A stretch of 12,925 nt of DNA from Euperipatoides rowelli (GCA_003024985.2 PXIH01S0105287.1), one strand, 5' to 3'. Counted from the first letter of the stretch, positions 1-8,175 are shown. Translations and numbers: made by a program. The notes: generated by a model not told the origin, from the letters alone.

Positions 1-299
1 CCCATGTAATTATCCTACAATTAAATACTTCTCAAAGCTGACACCGCAAGAAAGAATTCCTGTCCTCCCCGGGAATTCAATAAATGATAATTAGTAATAC
101 TAAGAATGTCACTAGAGATAAAGCCTTCACATATAGATATAAATAAAAAAAATAAGAAAAAGAAAGACTAAGAAACACAAGACAATCTGTTATTTGAATT
201 AATAACGAACAATCTTTAATGAGAGATCACATTAATCAGGTGGAATGGGCATACGTCAATGGTAAAAGTTCCCCTTGAAACTGTTTGGCAGGGTTCTTA
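1..299. other. AT-rich sequence, no gene seen
   Basis: No open reading frame of useful length and no RNA gene was recognised on either strand. The only structure seen is a small inverted repeat, GAATTCC at 54-60 and GGAATTC at 72-78, around a C-rich loop, and an A/G-rich stretch near 145-180. Function unknown. Confidence 0.5.
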
Positions 300-655
300 C
301 TCATTGAACGTAGACCTGTGGATCTCCACATAGGTCAGTTATCGATGGGGCCCTGTTTCCTGCGGCATTGGAGCTTGTAGGGGCATGTCCCTCGCTTACA
401 TGCCGTTCTTCCGGCTCATGCCTAGGGATGGGAGTGGCAGGCGCTAGGTCCGTTGAATTGGGCCCCGGTTTTCAGCGGGACTGGCACTGGTGTGACCCTG
501 GTCGATTGGTGAAACTTGTTGGGTTCATTGAGCTAGTTGTTGGGCCTGGTGGTTCCGGATCCATTATTAGTACTAATGGAGGCTGGATTGCCTGGTCTCT
601 GTACAAGCTCAAGAGTATTCGTTTGACATGCAGCAATCTTATTATTTTGAGTTAG
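300..655. other. GC-richer island with two small hairpins
   Basis: This stretch is clearly richer in G and C than everything around it. It contains two short stem-loops: GACCTGTGGA against TCCAC-AT-AGGTC at 313-336, with a 2-nt bulge, and a perfect 7-bp pair, GGCATGT at 382-388 and ACATGCC at 398-404, around a 9-nt loop. A + strand frame is open from a TTG at 368 to the stop at 653-655 (95 codons), but it has no early ATG, no recognised domain and a composition (many G, L, S) that fits chance translation of GC-rich DNA. It could be a remnant of a structured RNA, a regulatory island or part of an unrecognised repeat. No product is claimed. Confidence 0.35.
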
Positions 656-687
656 GATTCATTGAGTTGGACAATTGTGTCTGACTG

Positions 688-924
688 CTAATCGTAAAAA
701 TCAGATGTGATTTGAGCCAACTCATTAAGGACAATATTATGTTCGGACTTCAATACAATTTTGTCCGTCATAGTGAATTTATTTTCGAGCAGACAACAGT
801 TAACCGTTTCTAAAACTGCACCACCTAATGTGTCTATAATACAATAGCATATTTTGACATGGGGATCAACCATAAAAATTGATGTCTGTGGCCTCTTTAT
901 AGATTGCCCTCGGTAGGGTAGCAT
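688..924 (-). CDS. Unidentified 78-aa ORF, possible gene or exon remnant
   Basis: The frame runs from an ATG at 924-922 to a stop at 690-688 and encodes 78 residues. The composition looks like a folded soluble protein: mixed charged and hydrophobic residues, a Cys-rich middle (ICYC and NCC), a VDPHVKI stretch, an IDTLGGA stretch and an amphipathic C-terminus ending LNELAQITSDFYD. No family is recognised. An in-frame TGA lies one codon upstream of the ATG, so the frame cannot extend 5' without splicing. A 7-bp palindrome (929-935 with 946-952) sits immediately upstream. The local base composition is more balanced than the A-rich tract to its right. It may be a short gene, a fragment of a transposon protein, or a chance ORF. 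No frame damage is visible inside it. Confidence 0.35.
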   Translation of the reverse strand: MLPYRGQSIKRPQTSIFMVDPHVKICYCIIDTLGGAVLETVNCCLLENKFTMTDKIVLKSEHNIVLNELAQITSDFYD

Positions 925-928
925 TGTT

Positions 929-952
929 CAGGTTATATTAAAATTTAACCTG
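929..952. repeat. Small palindrome CAGGTTA...TAACCTG
   Basis: CAGGTTA at 929-935 is matched exactly by TAACCTG at 946-952, leaving a 10-nt AT-rich loop. It lies a few bases upstream of the minus-strand ATG at 924, so it could be an operator-like or hairpin element of that ORF, but a 7-bp match can also arise by chance. Confidence 0.4.
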
Positions 953-1014
953 ACAAATGCACAATTAAGACCCTAGGGCAAGTACTGAACCAAGCAATAT
1001 GAGGATTAGCACAA

Positions 1015-1390
1015 TAAATAATTAAAGTTAAGAAAAACAAAGTAAAAGATAAATAAATAAAAAAAAGGGATATAAAAAAGGGACGAAACAAAAAGAACAA
1101 AACAGGAGAAAGTATAAAGAAAAAGATAGAAAGAAATAATAACGAAAAATAAATAATCAAAAACATGTCTAAGATAAAAGTTAGATACAATAAAAAGAAA
1201 ATATGAATGAATATATAAAAGAAAAAGAAAAAATAGTAAATAAATAAATATCAAAACAAATAAATATAAAATAGTTAAATAAAAAAGAAAAACACATCTA
1301 GGGAAAGATTAAGTAAAAAGAGGAAATAAGGAAATTGAAACACACAGGGAAAATAAAGATAGATAAATCTAATATAAAAAAATACAGAAG
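1015..1390. repeat. Strand-asymmetric A/purine-rich tract
   Basis: For about 375 bases the + strand is almost all A and G with occasional T and very little C, full of AAATAAATA, GAAAAAGA and AAAGGGA type words. It is low-complexity DNA, not an exact microsatellite. Two long minus-strand frames (945-1190 and 1006-1254) exist only because the complement is rich in TTT, TTC and CTT codons. They read as runs of F, L, I and S with no other content and are not genes. Confidence 0.65.
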
Positions 1391-1989
1391 AGAATTTTCT
1401 TTGTTGAATTTTTGCGATTTTTGTTGATTTTTTTTTTAGGTGTGAGCATGAACCCTTTGCTACTAATTAGCATAAATTTCTGCTCTGACATCCGTTTGTA
1501 AATTATTGATTTTTAGGAATGCGCATCTTGCCGCTAATAGGTTAATTTGAAGATCAGGTCAGCCATTCCATAACTAAAAATTGCATAATCAATTTCTTTT
1601 TCCACGTAAAATGCAAAATAAACCGAGAAAACCCAATTTAAAAATAAACAGCAGCCATTTTGTTTCATCCCATAGAGAGACACTTTCCAGTAATATGATT
1701 GGATAAAAACAATCAAAATAAACAGAGACAAGTAAAAATAAATAAGAGTCAAAATTTTAAATTTAAATATCAACTAAGACTTGATAATAGTTAATTTAAT
1801 ATATTCACCAGTGTTTAAATCTTTTGTAATAAATACAGCTTTACAAAAATTAAATTGTGTTAGACTGTATTACAGCCAATCAGAGCTAGGAGAACAAATT
1901 TCTAATTATAAATGTAATTGTTGAGGGCCCAAAATGCTAGTAACCCTAATCAATATTAAAATAGTAAAATTAGTGATAATTAAATAAAC
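1391..1989. other. AT-rich region before gag; 5' leader/LTR remnant possible
   Basis: A 5' LTR, primer binding site and leader would be expected just before gag at 1990. No TGG-starting primer binding site and no clear copy of the sequence after the 3' polypurine tract were found here. A run TTGAGGGCCC at 1920-1929 is the only GC-rich word near the expected position. A minus-strand ORF at 1534-1773 is Phe/Tyr/Ile-rich and looks like chance. The 5' end of the element is therefore lost, too diverged to see by eye, or deleted. Confidence 0.4.
1876..1913 (+). promoter_or_regulatory. CCAAT and TATAAAT words upstream of gag
   Basis: CCAAT occurs at 1876-1880 and TATAAAT at 1907-1913, about 30 bases apart, roughly 80 bases ahead of the gag ATG. 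The order and spacing resemble a simple RNA polymerase II promoter and could be the remains of an LTR promoter. Both words are common in AT-rich DNA, so this is only suggestive. Confidence 0.18.
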
Positions 1990-3290
1990 ATGGCTGAAGG
2001 CCCTGAACTCATAGAAGAACTCTTCAGAGGTGCAGGGAATTTAAGTGACGATGATTCTACTGCACCTCAGAACATATAAATCATCCTGAAATAAAAAGCG
2101 TGTTCTCAATCACCCTGGAAAACAGAATTAAAACCAGCGGAGCTCTAGCTGAACTCATAAAACTTAAGAACGAATTAGATACCCAAACCGTGGCCATCCA
2201 AACACAACTGTCCCAATATAACATAGATAACGTACCTGGAAGGAAGGACGAACAATTAGAGGAAGATGCTTTACGAGAAATGGCCAAATTAAAATTAACC
2301 CGCGACAAACAAAAACCCTTAGCAAATAAAGTTTGTATTAGGAAATGGCTAAAAGAAAGTAAACATTATTTGCTATCCGATAACCTAATAAAACCCTCCA
2401 CAGATGATATGAACCGTAGTATCCAAAAATTTACACCCATAAGCTAAAATGACATAGTGCCTGATTATGTTAGCTTATTTAAAGACAACACATTACAAAT
2501 AATACCATTATTTGCACTTACTGAAGGCGACATCCTTGAATGTAAAAGATGGGTAGCTCCATTTAGAGCAATAGCTCACAATAATTCCCGGAATGAGAGC
2601 ACCATGCGATATTCCCTAGAGATTAAATTGGCAGCAAAACCAAGGGCAATATATTTCAAGGGTCTAGGAAATAAGGAGAAGCTGATGATTGAGCAAAGAT
2701 TAGAAAAATTCACTAAAATCTTCTCATGAGCTCCTAAACGTAAGGAAAAGGTACATAAATTCTTAGAATGTGTCCAATTGATCAATGAGCCAGTAATAGA
2801 ATATAAGTGGTGATTAATAGCAGCAGCTAAAGGCCTCCACAAAAAGCTAGGAGAGCATTTAAGCATATATAATGAATTTTTGTTGGATCAATTTCTGAGA
2901 GGGTTACGAGGCCCGCTTTGATTGGAAGTATTGAGACACAGCCTAGCTACTTTTGATGAGGCAGTTGAACTGGCAATCGATGCTGAAGAGAATTTAAAAC
3001 AATGTCCAAATAGAAAAGGGGCCATCCTAGTGTTATCCGAATCACAAAGTCACTTAGATCATGAAAAGGAGTATAGGGATTACAAAGTAGCTACTCGTGA
3101 ATTTAGGCATGGTAGAGGCCGTGGAACCAACAGAGCCAGACATAATGCCCCGTAAACCATAATCTGTGGAAAATGCGGCCATGGAGGTCATACTCAGGGA
3201 AGGTGTAGATCGAGGAAGGACCATAATGGTGAAAACCAGGGCTCAGAGCCTGTGACCGCTGATCAAAATACTGATCAGTTAAATGAGTAA
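1990..3290 (+). pseudogene. gag: gag pseudogene (capsid and nucleocapsid)
   Basis: Gag would form the cytoplasmic particle that packages element RNA. It starts at ATG 1990 with a short acidic N-terminus (about 29 codons to a TAA at 2077-2079). The reading then continues one frame over, so a 1-nt indel lies near 2070-2080. The main frame runs to a TAA at 3288-3290, about 400 codons, normal for Ty3/gypsy Gag. Stops interrupt it at 2445, 2727, 2811, 2919 and 3153. The capsid-like part includes a Trp-containing WVAPFRAIA stretch and, near its C-terminal end, FLLDQFLRGLRGPL followed by a helix rich in D, E and A. An Arg/Gly-rich stretch (GRGRG) leads into the zinc knuckle. The end overlaps the likely pol start. 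Domain recognition is firm; no function remains. Confidence 0.88.
3165..3206 (+). other. CCHC zinc knuckle of Gag
   Basis: In the main gag frame this stretch reads C-G-K-C-G-H-G-G-H-T-Q-G-R-C, an exact CX2CX4HX4C nucleocapsid motif, with basic residues after it. It lies 3 codons past the last internal stop (3153-3155). In living elements this motif binds RNA during packaging. All four metal ligands are still present. Confidence 0.93.
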
Positions 3291-3914
3291 GCTCCGATCA
3301 GAAGGATCTTGAACGTCCAGAGCATCTCTCAAAAAGGTTGAAAAGAGATCCAATATAAAAAATAAATCAAAACTAGGTTTTAAGGCTTCTAATATAAATT
3401 TAGTTAGTCAGGAATTTAACCGCCAAACTGACAATAAATTTGCCATAGGTACTAATTTAAAAAAAACAGTAAAACAACGCCCTACAACTGCAATAAAGCC
3501 AGTAAAAAGCAAACAAATCATTAGAATGAAAACTAACGTTCCTGAGAGCTCACAACCAACATTAATACTTGAACTAAAGTAAATGTACACAAAGAGCCAT
3601 GTCACAGAAAGCCCGATTTAACCGAATACAATTTACCAAAGCAGCTGTTAGTAGACACAATAACACTAAATAGAGATAAAATGCTGATGTGCAGCATTCA
3701 AAACAAAACTTTGATCATAATGATAGATCTCTAAATCAGTCTACATCGGAAGTTAACAGTTCGACCCCAGAAGCGTCACAACAGCAAAAACATGTCGCTG
3801 TAAAATAAATTAATAGTATAGAATCAAGAGGTATGAATTCAGGTAGTGCATTAAAAATAAATTCAGCGGTAATGATGTCAAGTAATTTCAATAGACAATC
3901 ACTATTAGAGTAAG

Positions 3915-4288
3915 TTGTTCAAGCATAACCTTGATTATGATTATATCCCGCTAACAGTACAATTTAAAAATCGCTATAAGCGGAAACCCATAATAAAAAT
4001 ATGCATTTTAAATAAGGTATTTAATGAATTATTAGACAGTGGATCAGAATTTACCTTGATTGATTCAGCTTGTGTGAATAAAAATTCCTTTTCTTATAAA
4101 AGTTATATGTTATAATAACTTTGCCGTTAACTGATGAAACAATATCAGGATATAATGCCATAATAAATATATCTATAGATGGCATAGGATTGATCCAAAA
4201 GGTTTGTGTGGCCCCTATTAATAATTATGACTTTCAAGTTATGGATTATCAAAATCAATCAATTCATTTTAAATTAGAAAGAGCATAA
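3915..4288 (+). pseudogene. Aspartic protease domain of pol
   Basis: The frame from 3915 reads KIKICILN-type beta strands and then LLDSGSEFTLID, the retropepsin active-site loop, with the catalytic Asp at 4035-4037 (DSG at 4035-4043). The frame closes at 4113-4115. The second half continues one frame over, from about 4119 to a TAA at 4286-4288, with strands such as INISIDGIG and a hydrophobic VCVAPINNYDFQVM segment. Retropepsins act as homodimers, so a single DSG is expected. One frameshift splits the domain. Confidence 0.8.
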
Positions 4289-4329
4289 TCCTTAAATGAT
4301 GAAATAGACAGTTGAAATCGATAATTATG

Positions 4330-4465
4330 GTATGTGAAGCATTCACATTGAGCAATCACAAAGGTAATGAACCATTATATGAATTATTCACCGTAGATCA
4401 ATTAAACCTTAAGCCCTCTATTTTGAATCAATTAAAAGGTATTATTAATAAAAAATAAGACACTT
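4330..4465 (+). pseudogene. Protease-RT linker of pol
   Basis: One frame from an ATG at 4327-4329 reads a linker of about 40 residues containing LFTVDQLNLKPSILNQLKG before a TAA. This kind of amphipathic segment normally precedes the RT fingers in Ty3/gypsy Pol. It is in a different frame from the RT start at 4487. Confidence 0.5.
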
Positions 4466-4486
4466 CTACTCGAGAATGTAACATTA

Positions 4487-5310
4487 ATGACAGGTGCAAA
4501 TGTGGAGCCAGTCGATCCTAAATTTAAGAACAATCTGAGTATTTATCAAAAACAATACAGAATCCCACATGCCCTATATGTGCCGTTAAAACCCAAACTT
4601 GAGCAATATGAAAAGGCTGGCATAATAAAGAAAACTAATAGCCAATCTGAAGTGCCTATTCTAATGTTACCTAAAGATAAAAATTTAAAAAATGTCCGAA
4701 TTGTTATGGACTTAAGAAAGGTAAAGACTCACATTGAGAGTTTTAAATAATCACTTTTACGTATCAAAGATATTTTTGTTACATTTTAGAAGGCACCACC
4801 GGTTTTTCTAGCCATGACCTAAACAACACTTCAATATCAAACTTGCCGAACATGCGCAAAAACACTTCTCGTTCAAAGTCCCGTGGAAATGATATCAACT
4901 CACGAGAATCACACAAGGATTGACGTCATCCGGGATATTTCAGAAAATCATTAATGGCTATTTAAAATAAAATCCCGTGATAATGTATTTGCCTACCTTG
5001 ATGACATATTGATATATTTATGAAATCTCAGGAAGAACATTTAATAGTCCTAATGAAGTATTGGAGGCTCTTAGGGATCTAGTTTTAGCAATAAAGCCTT
5101 CCAAGAGCAAATTGTTTGCTAGTTCTTTTAATTTTTTGGGCCACGTTCTCAATAAAAATGGATGTAGGCCCTTGCACGATAATGTTCAAACTGTAATCGA
5201 TTACCCTTGACCTAATACAATTAAGCAGGTGAGAGCATTTTTGGAGTGCATAGGTTTTTACAGGTGTTTCGTAAATAACTTTACTGAAATGGCCACTCCC
5301 TTAAGATAAC
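4487..5310 (+). pseudogene. Reverse transcriptase domain of pol
   Basis: The fingers region is open from 4487 to 4750 and reads YRIPHALYVPLKPKLEQYEK, then AGIIKKTNS and VRIVMDLRKV, the classic Ty3/gypsy RT entry motifs. The first palm aspartate appears in GFSSHDL (Asp at 4816-4818) in another frame. A GLTSSGIFQKIING segment at about 4917-4960 corresponds to the conserved G-L-x-x-x-P-x-x-F-Q region. The catalytic YLDD is at 4994-5005, followed by ILIYL and a stop. The thumb/connection reads FLGHVLNKNGCRP (from about 5133), then VRAFLECIGFYRCFVNNF. All key aspartates survive, but there are at least four frame changes and several stops. Confidence 0.92.
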
Positions 5311-5317
5311 TCCACTA

Positions 5318-5770
5318 AAAAACTACAATGGTCCTTAGAGGCAGAAAATGCTTTTCAGTTGTTAAAGGACAAATTGATAAAATCTCTTTTACTAATGTAC
5401 CCAAATTTTTCTCAAACGTTTTATCTCACAGTGGACGCTAGTAATATAGGAATAGGCGGCATGTGGAAGAAAAATATGAGAACATATTAAGACCGATAGC
5501 CTGTTGCAGAAGAAAATTGATTAAATCGGAAACAAACTATGCCACTATTGAAAAAGAGGCATTGGCTGTCATATATTCCATAAAGCATTTCCGACATTTA
5601 ATTTACAGGTATGATATTCTCAGGACCAATCATAAGCCACTAAATATTTATTCAACTTAAGGGATTCTAATCAAAGAATAATAAGATGAATTCTTGCTAT
5701 ACAAGAATGTAATATAAAACTAGAGTACATAAAAGGCAAAAATAACATTTTAGCAGACTGGCTGTCTCAA
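5318..5770 (+). pseudogene. RNase H domain of pol, catalytic Asp changed to Asn
   Basis: RNase H removes the RNA strand of the hybrid. The connection reads LQWSLEAENAFQLLKDKL, then TVDASNIGIGG with the first catalytic Asp at 5434-5436. After a frame change near 5460, NYATIEKEALAVI holds the catalytic Glu (second E, about 5556-5558). The usual T-D-H-K-P-L is here T-N-H-K-P-L, with AAT at 5628-5630 where GAT is expected, so the third catalytic carboxylate is lost by one transition. The domain ends with ILAIQECNIKLEYIKGKNN and ADWLSQ, the standard ending before integrase. Confidence 0.88.
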
Positions 5771-7062
5771 ATGCATGAGGAGCTATCAGCTATTGAATGT
5801 AATGCGCTAAATTTTAAATTTAAGGAAAAACCATTGCGATGCATGCAGCTCAATGATGTAGAATGTCAGGCCATTCTTGAACAAATAAATGATGGGAAAA
5901 TAACCAATAATGAATACAAATTGAACTCAGACAAACTAATAATACAAAAAGTTAAAAGCTCTCGTGCCGATAGAATTAAGAATAAGTACTGTATCTTAGT
6001 ACCAAAAACCATAATGTCTGAAGTGATTTATAATTACCATGATAGTCCTAAGTGCGGACACATGGGCTATGATAAAACATTATGGAAGATATGCTTAAAT
6101 ATAAATGGTGAACCATGTATATCGATATTAGGGAATACATTAAAACTTGTCATACATGCCAAAGCCGAAATATTACCAAAATAAAAGCCCCCATATCAGC
6201 CCATAAAGCTTACAACACAATGTTTAAACTATCGATGGACTTGATTAAACCAATGACTCCATCAAAGCACGACAACAAATATATAATACTATGGACAGAT
6301 AATTTAAAAAGATTTTCCATAGGTTCCATGTTACGTAATATTAAGCTGAGACCGTAGTAAATGATTACATGAATAACGTTTATACTAAATATGGAGGTTC
6401 ATAAATCATAGTGACAGATAACAGCAGTCAATTAACTGTCAAAGTATTCAATTCCTTATGTAAGAAATTAAAAATTAAACATATCAAAAGTAGCCCATAT
6501 CACCCTATGGGATATTCCTCGGCAGAAAGAGCCAACGTCAAATTAATCAATTTAATAGCGAAAATCAGGCCAAAGTAATTTTAATGAATGGAATGTGGCT
6601 TTGCCAGAGGCAATACACACACTTAACACTATGGTCCATGCTTCAGCAAATGAAATACCATTTTATTTAATGCATGATTTCGATCCCATTCAAGGTCATG
6701 AAGAATTGCTAAGTAAGCAAAAACATGAAATTGAAGATATAGTCGATTTTGTGCAAAATATAACTGAACGTATGGAGAAGGCGAGAGCCCAGGTAGCAGA
6801 AAATCTGAGAAATTCTTCCATAACATCGTGCTAGAATAAAAATATCAATAGACGCATGTGTGAATTCCAAGTGGGTCAATAGGTCTTAATAACTGACCTA
6901 ACAAGCCATTCAGAGCCCCACAGAAAATTTAAACCACGTTATCACGGTGTATACAGAATAATCAATAAATTTTCAGATTAAAATTTCCAAGTTTGACATA
7001 CGCTAAAATATAGCGATGTTAAGCATGTACACATGGTTCGGATGAAGCCATATTTTTCTTGA
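5771..7062 (+). pseudogene. Integrase domain of pol (HHCC, D,D-35-E, GPY/F)
   Basis: Integrase joins element DNA to the host chromosome. The N-terminal zinc finger keeps both His (YHDSP at 6038-6040, GHMG at 6059-6061) and both Cys (CHTC at 6148-6159), although the His and Cys halves are in different frames. The catalytic core has Asp in LSMDLI (6238-6240), Asp in IVTDNSSQ (6417-6419) and Glu in SSAERAN (6525-6527), with exactly 35 residues between the last two. The surrounding SSPYHPMGYSS is typical. The C-terminal part, after stops at 6832, 6880, 6979 and 6994, reads KPRYHGVYRI and ends VRMKPYFS, a GPY/F-like module. A Glu/Ala-rich helix lies between them. Confidence 0.92.
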
Positions 7063-7331
7063 CAAGTTTTTGATGACCTAGTACATGAACCTTTTAAAAA
7101 TAACGCATATAGTGATCTCCTAGAGCCCGCTGATATTCAAAATTAGAAGAAGAATCCGGCACACAGTGTGATAAACCCAATGCTATTGATACAGAGTGTT
7201 TGTTTTGCATGCATTTCAATAATGAAGCCCAAAATAACAACCTAAGTGTGTTGACGGTCCGGAATTTAGAGAATCCAGTGGCCAAGCCAAGGCTTGAGCG
7301 ATATAATTTGCATCCCAGGAGGGCCAAATAA
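7063..7331 (+). pseudogene. C-terminal tail of pol
   Basis: After the GPY/F-like module an acidic stretch (DLLEPADIQN) leads, with a frame change near 7143, into an E/D/N-rich segment and then RLERYNLHPRR followed by a TAA at 7329-7331. A basic R-Y-N-L-x-P-R ending is common at the C-terminus of Ty3/gypsy Pol proteins, which supports placing the end of pol here. No chromodomain is seen. Confidence 0.7.
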
Positions 7332-7357
7332 TTGATCTAAAAGAGGCCAGTATAAAA

Positions 7358-7528
7358 ATGTTATTGAACATTGGAGATGATAGGAAGGATATGATGGATG
7401 AGTGGATTTTTAAAACTACATTAGACTATTAGCACATGGCATTATCACAAAAATATACAGAAAAATAAATAATTGACTTCATTTTATTACTGTATATGTG
7501 GGTTGGTTTCATGCTAAATAATAAGTAA
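7358..7528 (+). pseudogene. Small third frame between pol and PPT with hydrophobic C-terminus
   Basis: Starting at ATG 7358-7360, 27 bases after the pol stop, one frame reads about 56 codons to a TAA at 7526-7528, with only a TAG at 7430-7432 and a TAA at 7466-7468 inside. The first part is acidic (GDDRKDMMDEW). The last part, IIDFILLLYMWVGFMLNNK, has the length and composition of one membrane-spanning segment with a polar end. Some gypsy elements carry an env-like or accessory gene at this position, and an envelope remnant would have its membrane anchor just before the polypurine tract. It is far too short for an envelope protein, and chance AT-rich coding for F, L and I is a real alternative. 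Confidence 0.3.
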
Positions 7529-7599
7529 GTTTTTTTTTTAATATTAAATCGATTGATACATTCCTCTCTCCTGATGAGGTGACACGTAGCCACCCTTGA

Positions 7600-7613
7600 G
7601 GGGGGGGGGGGAG
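7600..7613 (+). promoter_or_regulatory. Polypurine tract (plus-strand primer site)
   Basis: A run of 12 G (7600-7611) followed by AG and then TGTCATC is what the polypurine tract and LTR start of a Ty3/gypsy element look like. It lies after the end of pol on the coding strand, as required. The RNA form resists RNase H and primes plus-strand DNA synthesis. Confidence 0.75.
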
Positions 7614-8036
7614 TGTCATCAATTTTGATTCAAGTATGAGTTAATTTGTTTTCCTTGAACACACATAGTGAAAAGGGGATAGTAGGTTAACTGTTTTTTT
7701 TATCGAATTGTCATTTAAACAATTACATGTAGTTAATATGCTCTCAAGAATTTAGTAAGCTGTAAATTTTTGATCATGTTGATTTTTTTGGTCTGCATTA
7801 AAACCAGTTGTGTGAAGGCAGGAGAAATTAGCAATGTTTAGATAAGTATTAAGAATGACTGCCGAACTTTTGGAGAATTAAGCAGATATGTACTATAAAT
7901 TTAGTCCGTTTGGTCAGAGCAAATAACGTATAGTTGAAGAAATGAATGGATAAGATGCTTTTGCTGGTCGAAGGTTACTCCTGAGTAATTGGGAAGGATA
8001 TTTGAAAAGAGAACCCCGAATCAAGTTGTGCAACTC
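7614..8036 (+). mobile_element. Candidate 3' LTR (right end uncertain)
   Basis: The sequence directly after the polypurine tract starts TGTCATCA, a usual LTR 5' end (TG...CA). The body is AT-rich without a reading frame. The right edge is placed at the start of the A19 run only for convenience; no clear CA end or target-site duplication was seen. No similar sequence was found upstream of gag, so the call rests on position alone. Confidence 0.45.
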
Positions 8037-8175
8037 AAAAAAAAAAAAAAAAAAATGAAGATAAAGGAACCCTCCCCTCCCCATTCAAATAAATTAATGT
8101 TCAAATAATAATATTGTTTTTAAATAAATAATTAAACTTAATAAAGTAAATAAATAAATTAAAAAAAAAAAAAAA
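8037..8175. repeat. Two poly-A runs around a 105-nt AT-rich segment
   Basis: A run of 19 A (8037-8055) and a run of 15 A (8161-8175) flank an AT-rich segment that contains CCCTCCCCTCCCC near its left end and many AATAAAT words. A poly-A after TGTGCAACTC could be the tail of a retroposed sequence, but no tRNA-like promoter boxes or target-site duplication were recognised. Confidence 0.4.

Larger units (their letters stand above)
3283..7331 (+). pseudogene. pol: pol pseudogene (PR-RT-RH-IN)
   Basis: Pol would supply the enzymes for polyprotein processing, reverse transcription and integration. A candidate start ATG at 3283-3285 overlaps the gag stop in ATGAGTAA. Past one TGA (3310-3312) that frame stays open to the TAA at 3580-3582. 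This first part is a basic, Asn/Lys-rich linker with no recognised domain. The next stretch to about 3910 is Ser/Gln-rich and frame-broken. Protease, RT, RNase H and integrase then follow, and a C-terminal tail ends at the TAA at 7329-7331. The length, about 1,350 codons, is normal for a Ty3/gypsy Pol. Many stops and at least six frame changes make it non-functional. Catalytic residues are mostly kept, with one visible loss in RNase H. Confidence 0.9.
1990..7613 (+). mobile_element. Decayed Ty3/gypsy LTR retrotransposon (internal region)
   Basis: The + strand carries, in order, gag with a CCHC zinc knuckle, protease (DSG), reverse transcriptase (YLDD), RNase H, integrase (zinc finger, D,D-35-E, GPY/F-like module), a basic C-terminal tail and a G-rich polypurine tract. 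The order PR-RT-RH-IN is diagnostic of Ty3/gypsy rather than Ty1/copia, where integrase precedes RT. Stops and frameshifts occur in every domain, so the copy is dead, yet almost all motifs can still be read. This means moderate-age decay without large internal deletions. The left edge given is the gag start codon. The true element should begin further left in a 5' LTR that was not found. The clade within Ty3/gypsy is not decided. Confidence 0.9.

Noticed and set aside
945-1254. Two overlapping minus-strand ORFs rich in F, L, I and S
   Set aside because: They are the complement of a low-complexity A/G-rich tract and have no other content; multi-membrane appearance is a composition artefact.
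1410-1460. Similarity of GTTGATTTTTTT and flanks to 7779-7800
   Set aside because: The match is mostly T-run with a few scattered bases; not enough to claim LTR homology.
1534-1773. Minus-strand 79-codon ORF
   Set aside because: Phe/Tyr/Ile-rich reading of AT-rich DNA with no motif; likely chance.
1486-1935. TGACATCCGTTTG at 1486 as a start of a 5' LTR
   Set aside because: Only the first few bases resemble TGTCATCAATTTTG at 7614; the following sequence shows no alignment by eye.
2081-2308. Minus-strand ORF
   Set aside because: Antisense of the gag coding region, which is identified by its zinc knuckle and capsid-like motifs.
2576-2866. Minus-strand ORF
   Set aside because: Antisense of gag.
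3408-3605. Minus-strand ORF with hydrophobic stretch
   Set aside because: Antisense of the open pol linker frame at 3313-3579.
3751-3763. GTTCGACCCC, resembling a tRNA-type B box
   Set aside because: It lies in the Ser/Gln-rich pol linker, with no A box or cloverleaf around it.
6629-6826. Minus-strand ORF
   Set aside because: Antisense of the integrase C-terminal helix region.
7094-7327. Minus-strand ORF
   Set aside because: Antisense of the pol C-terminal tail.
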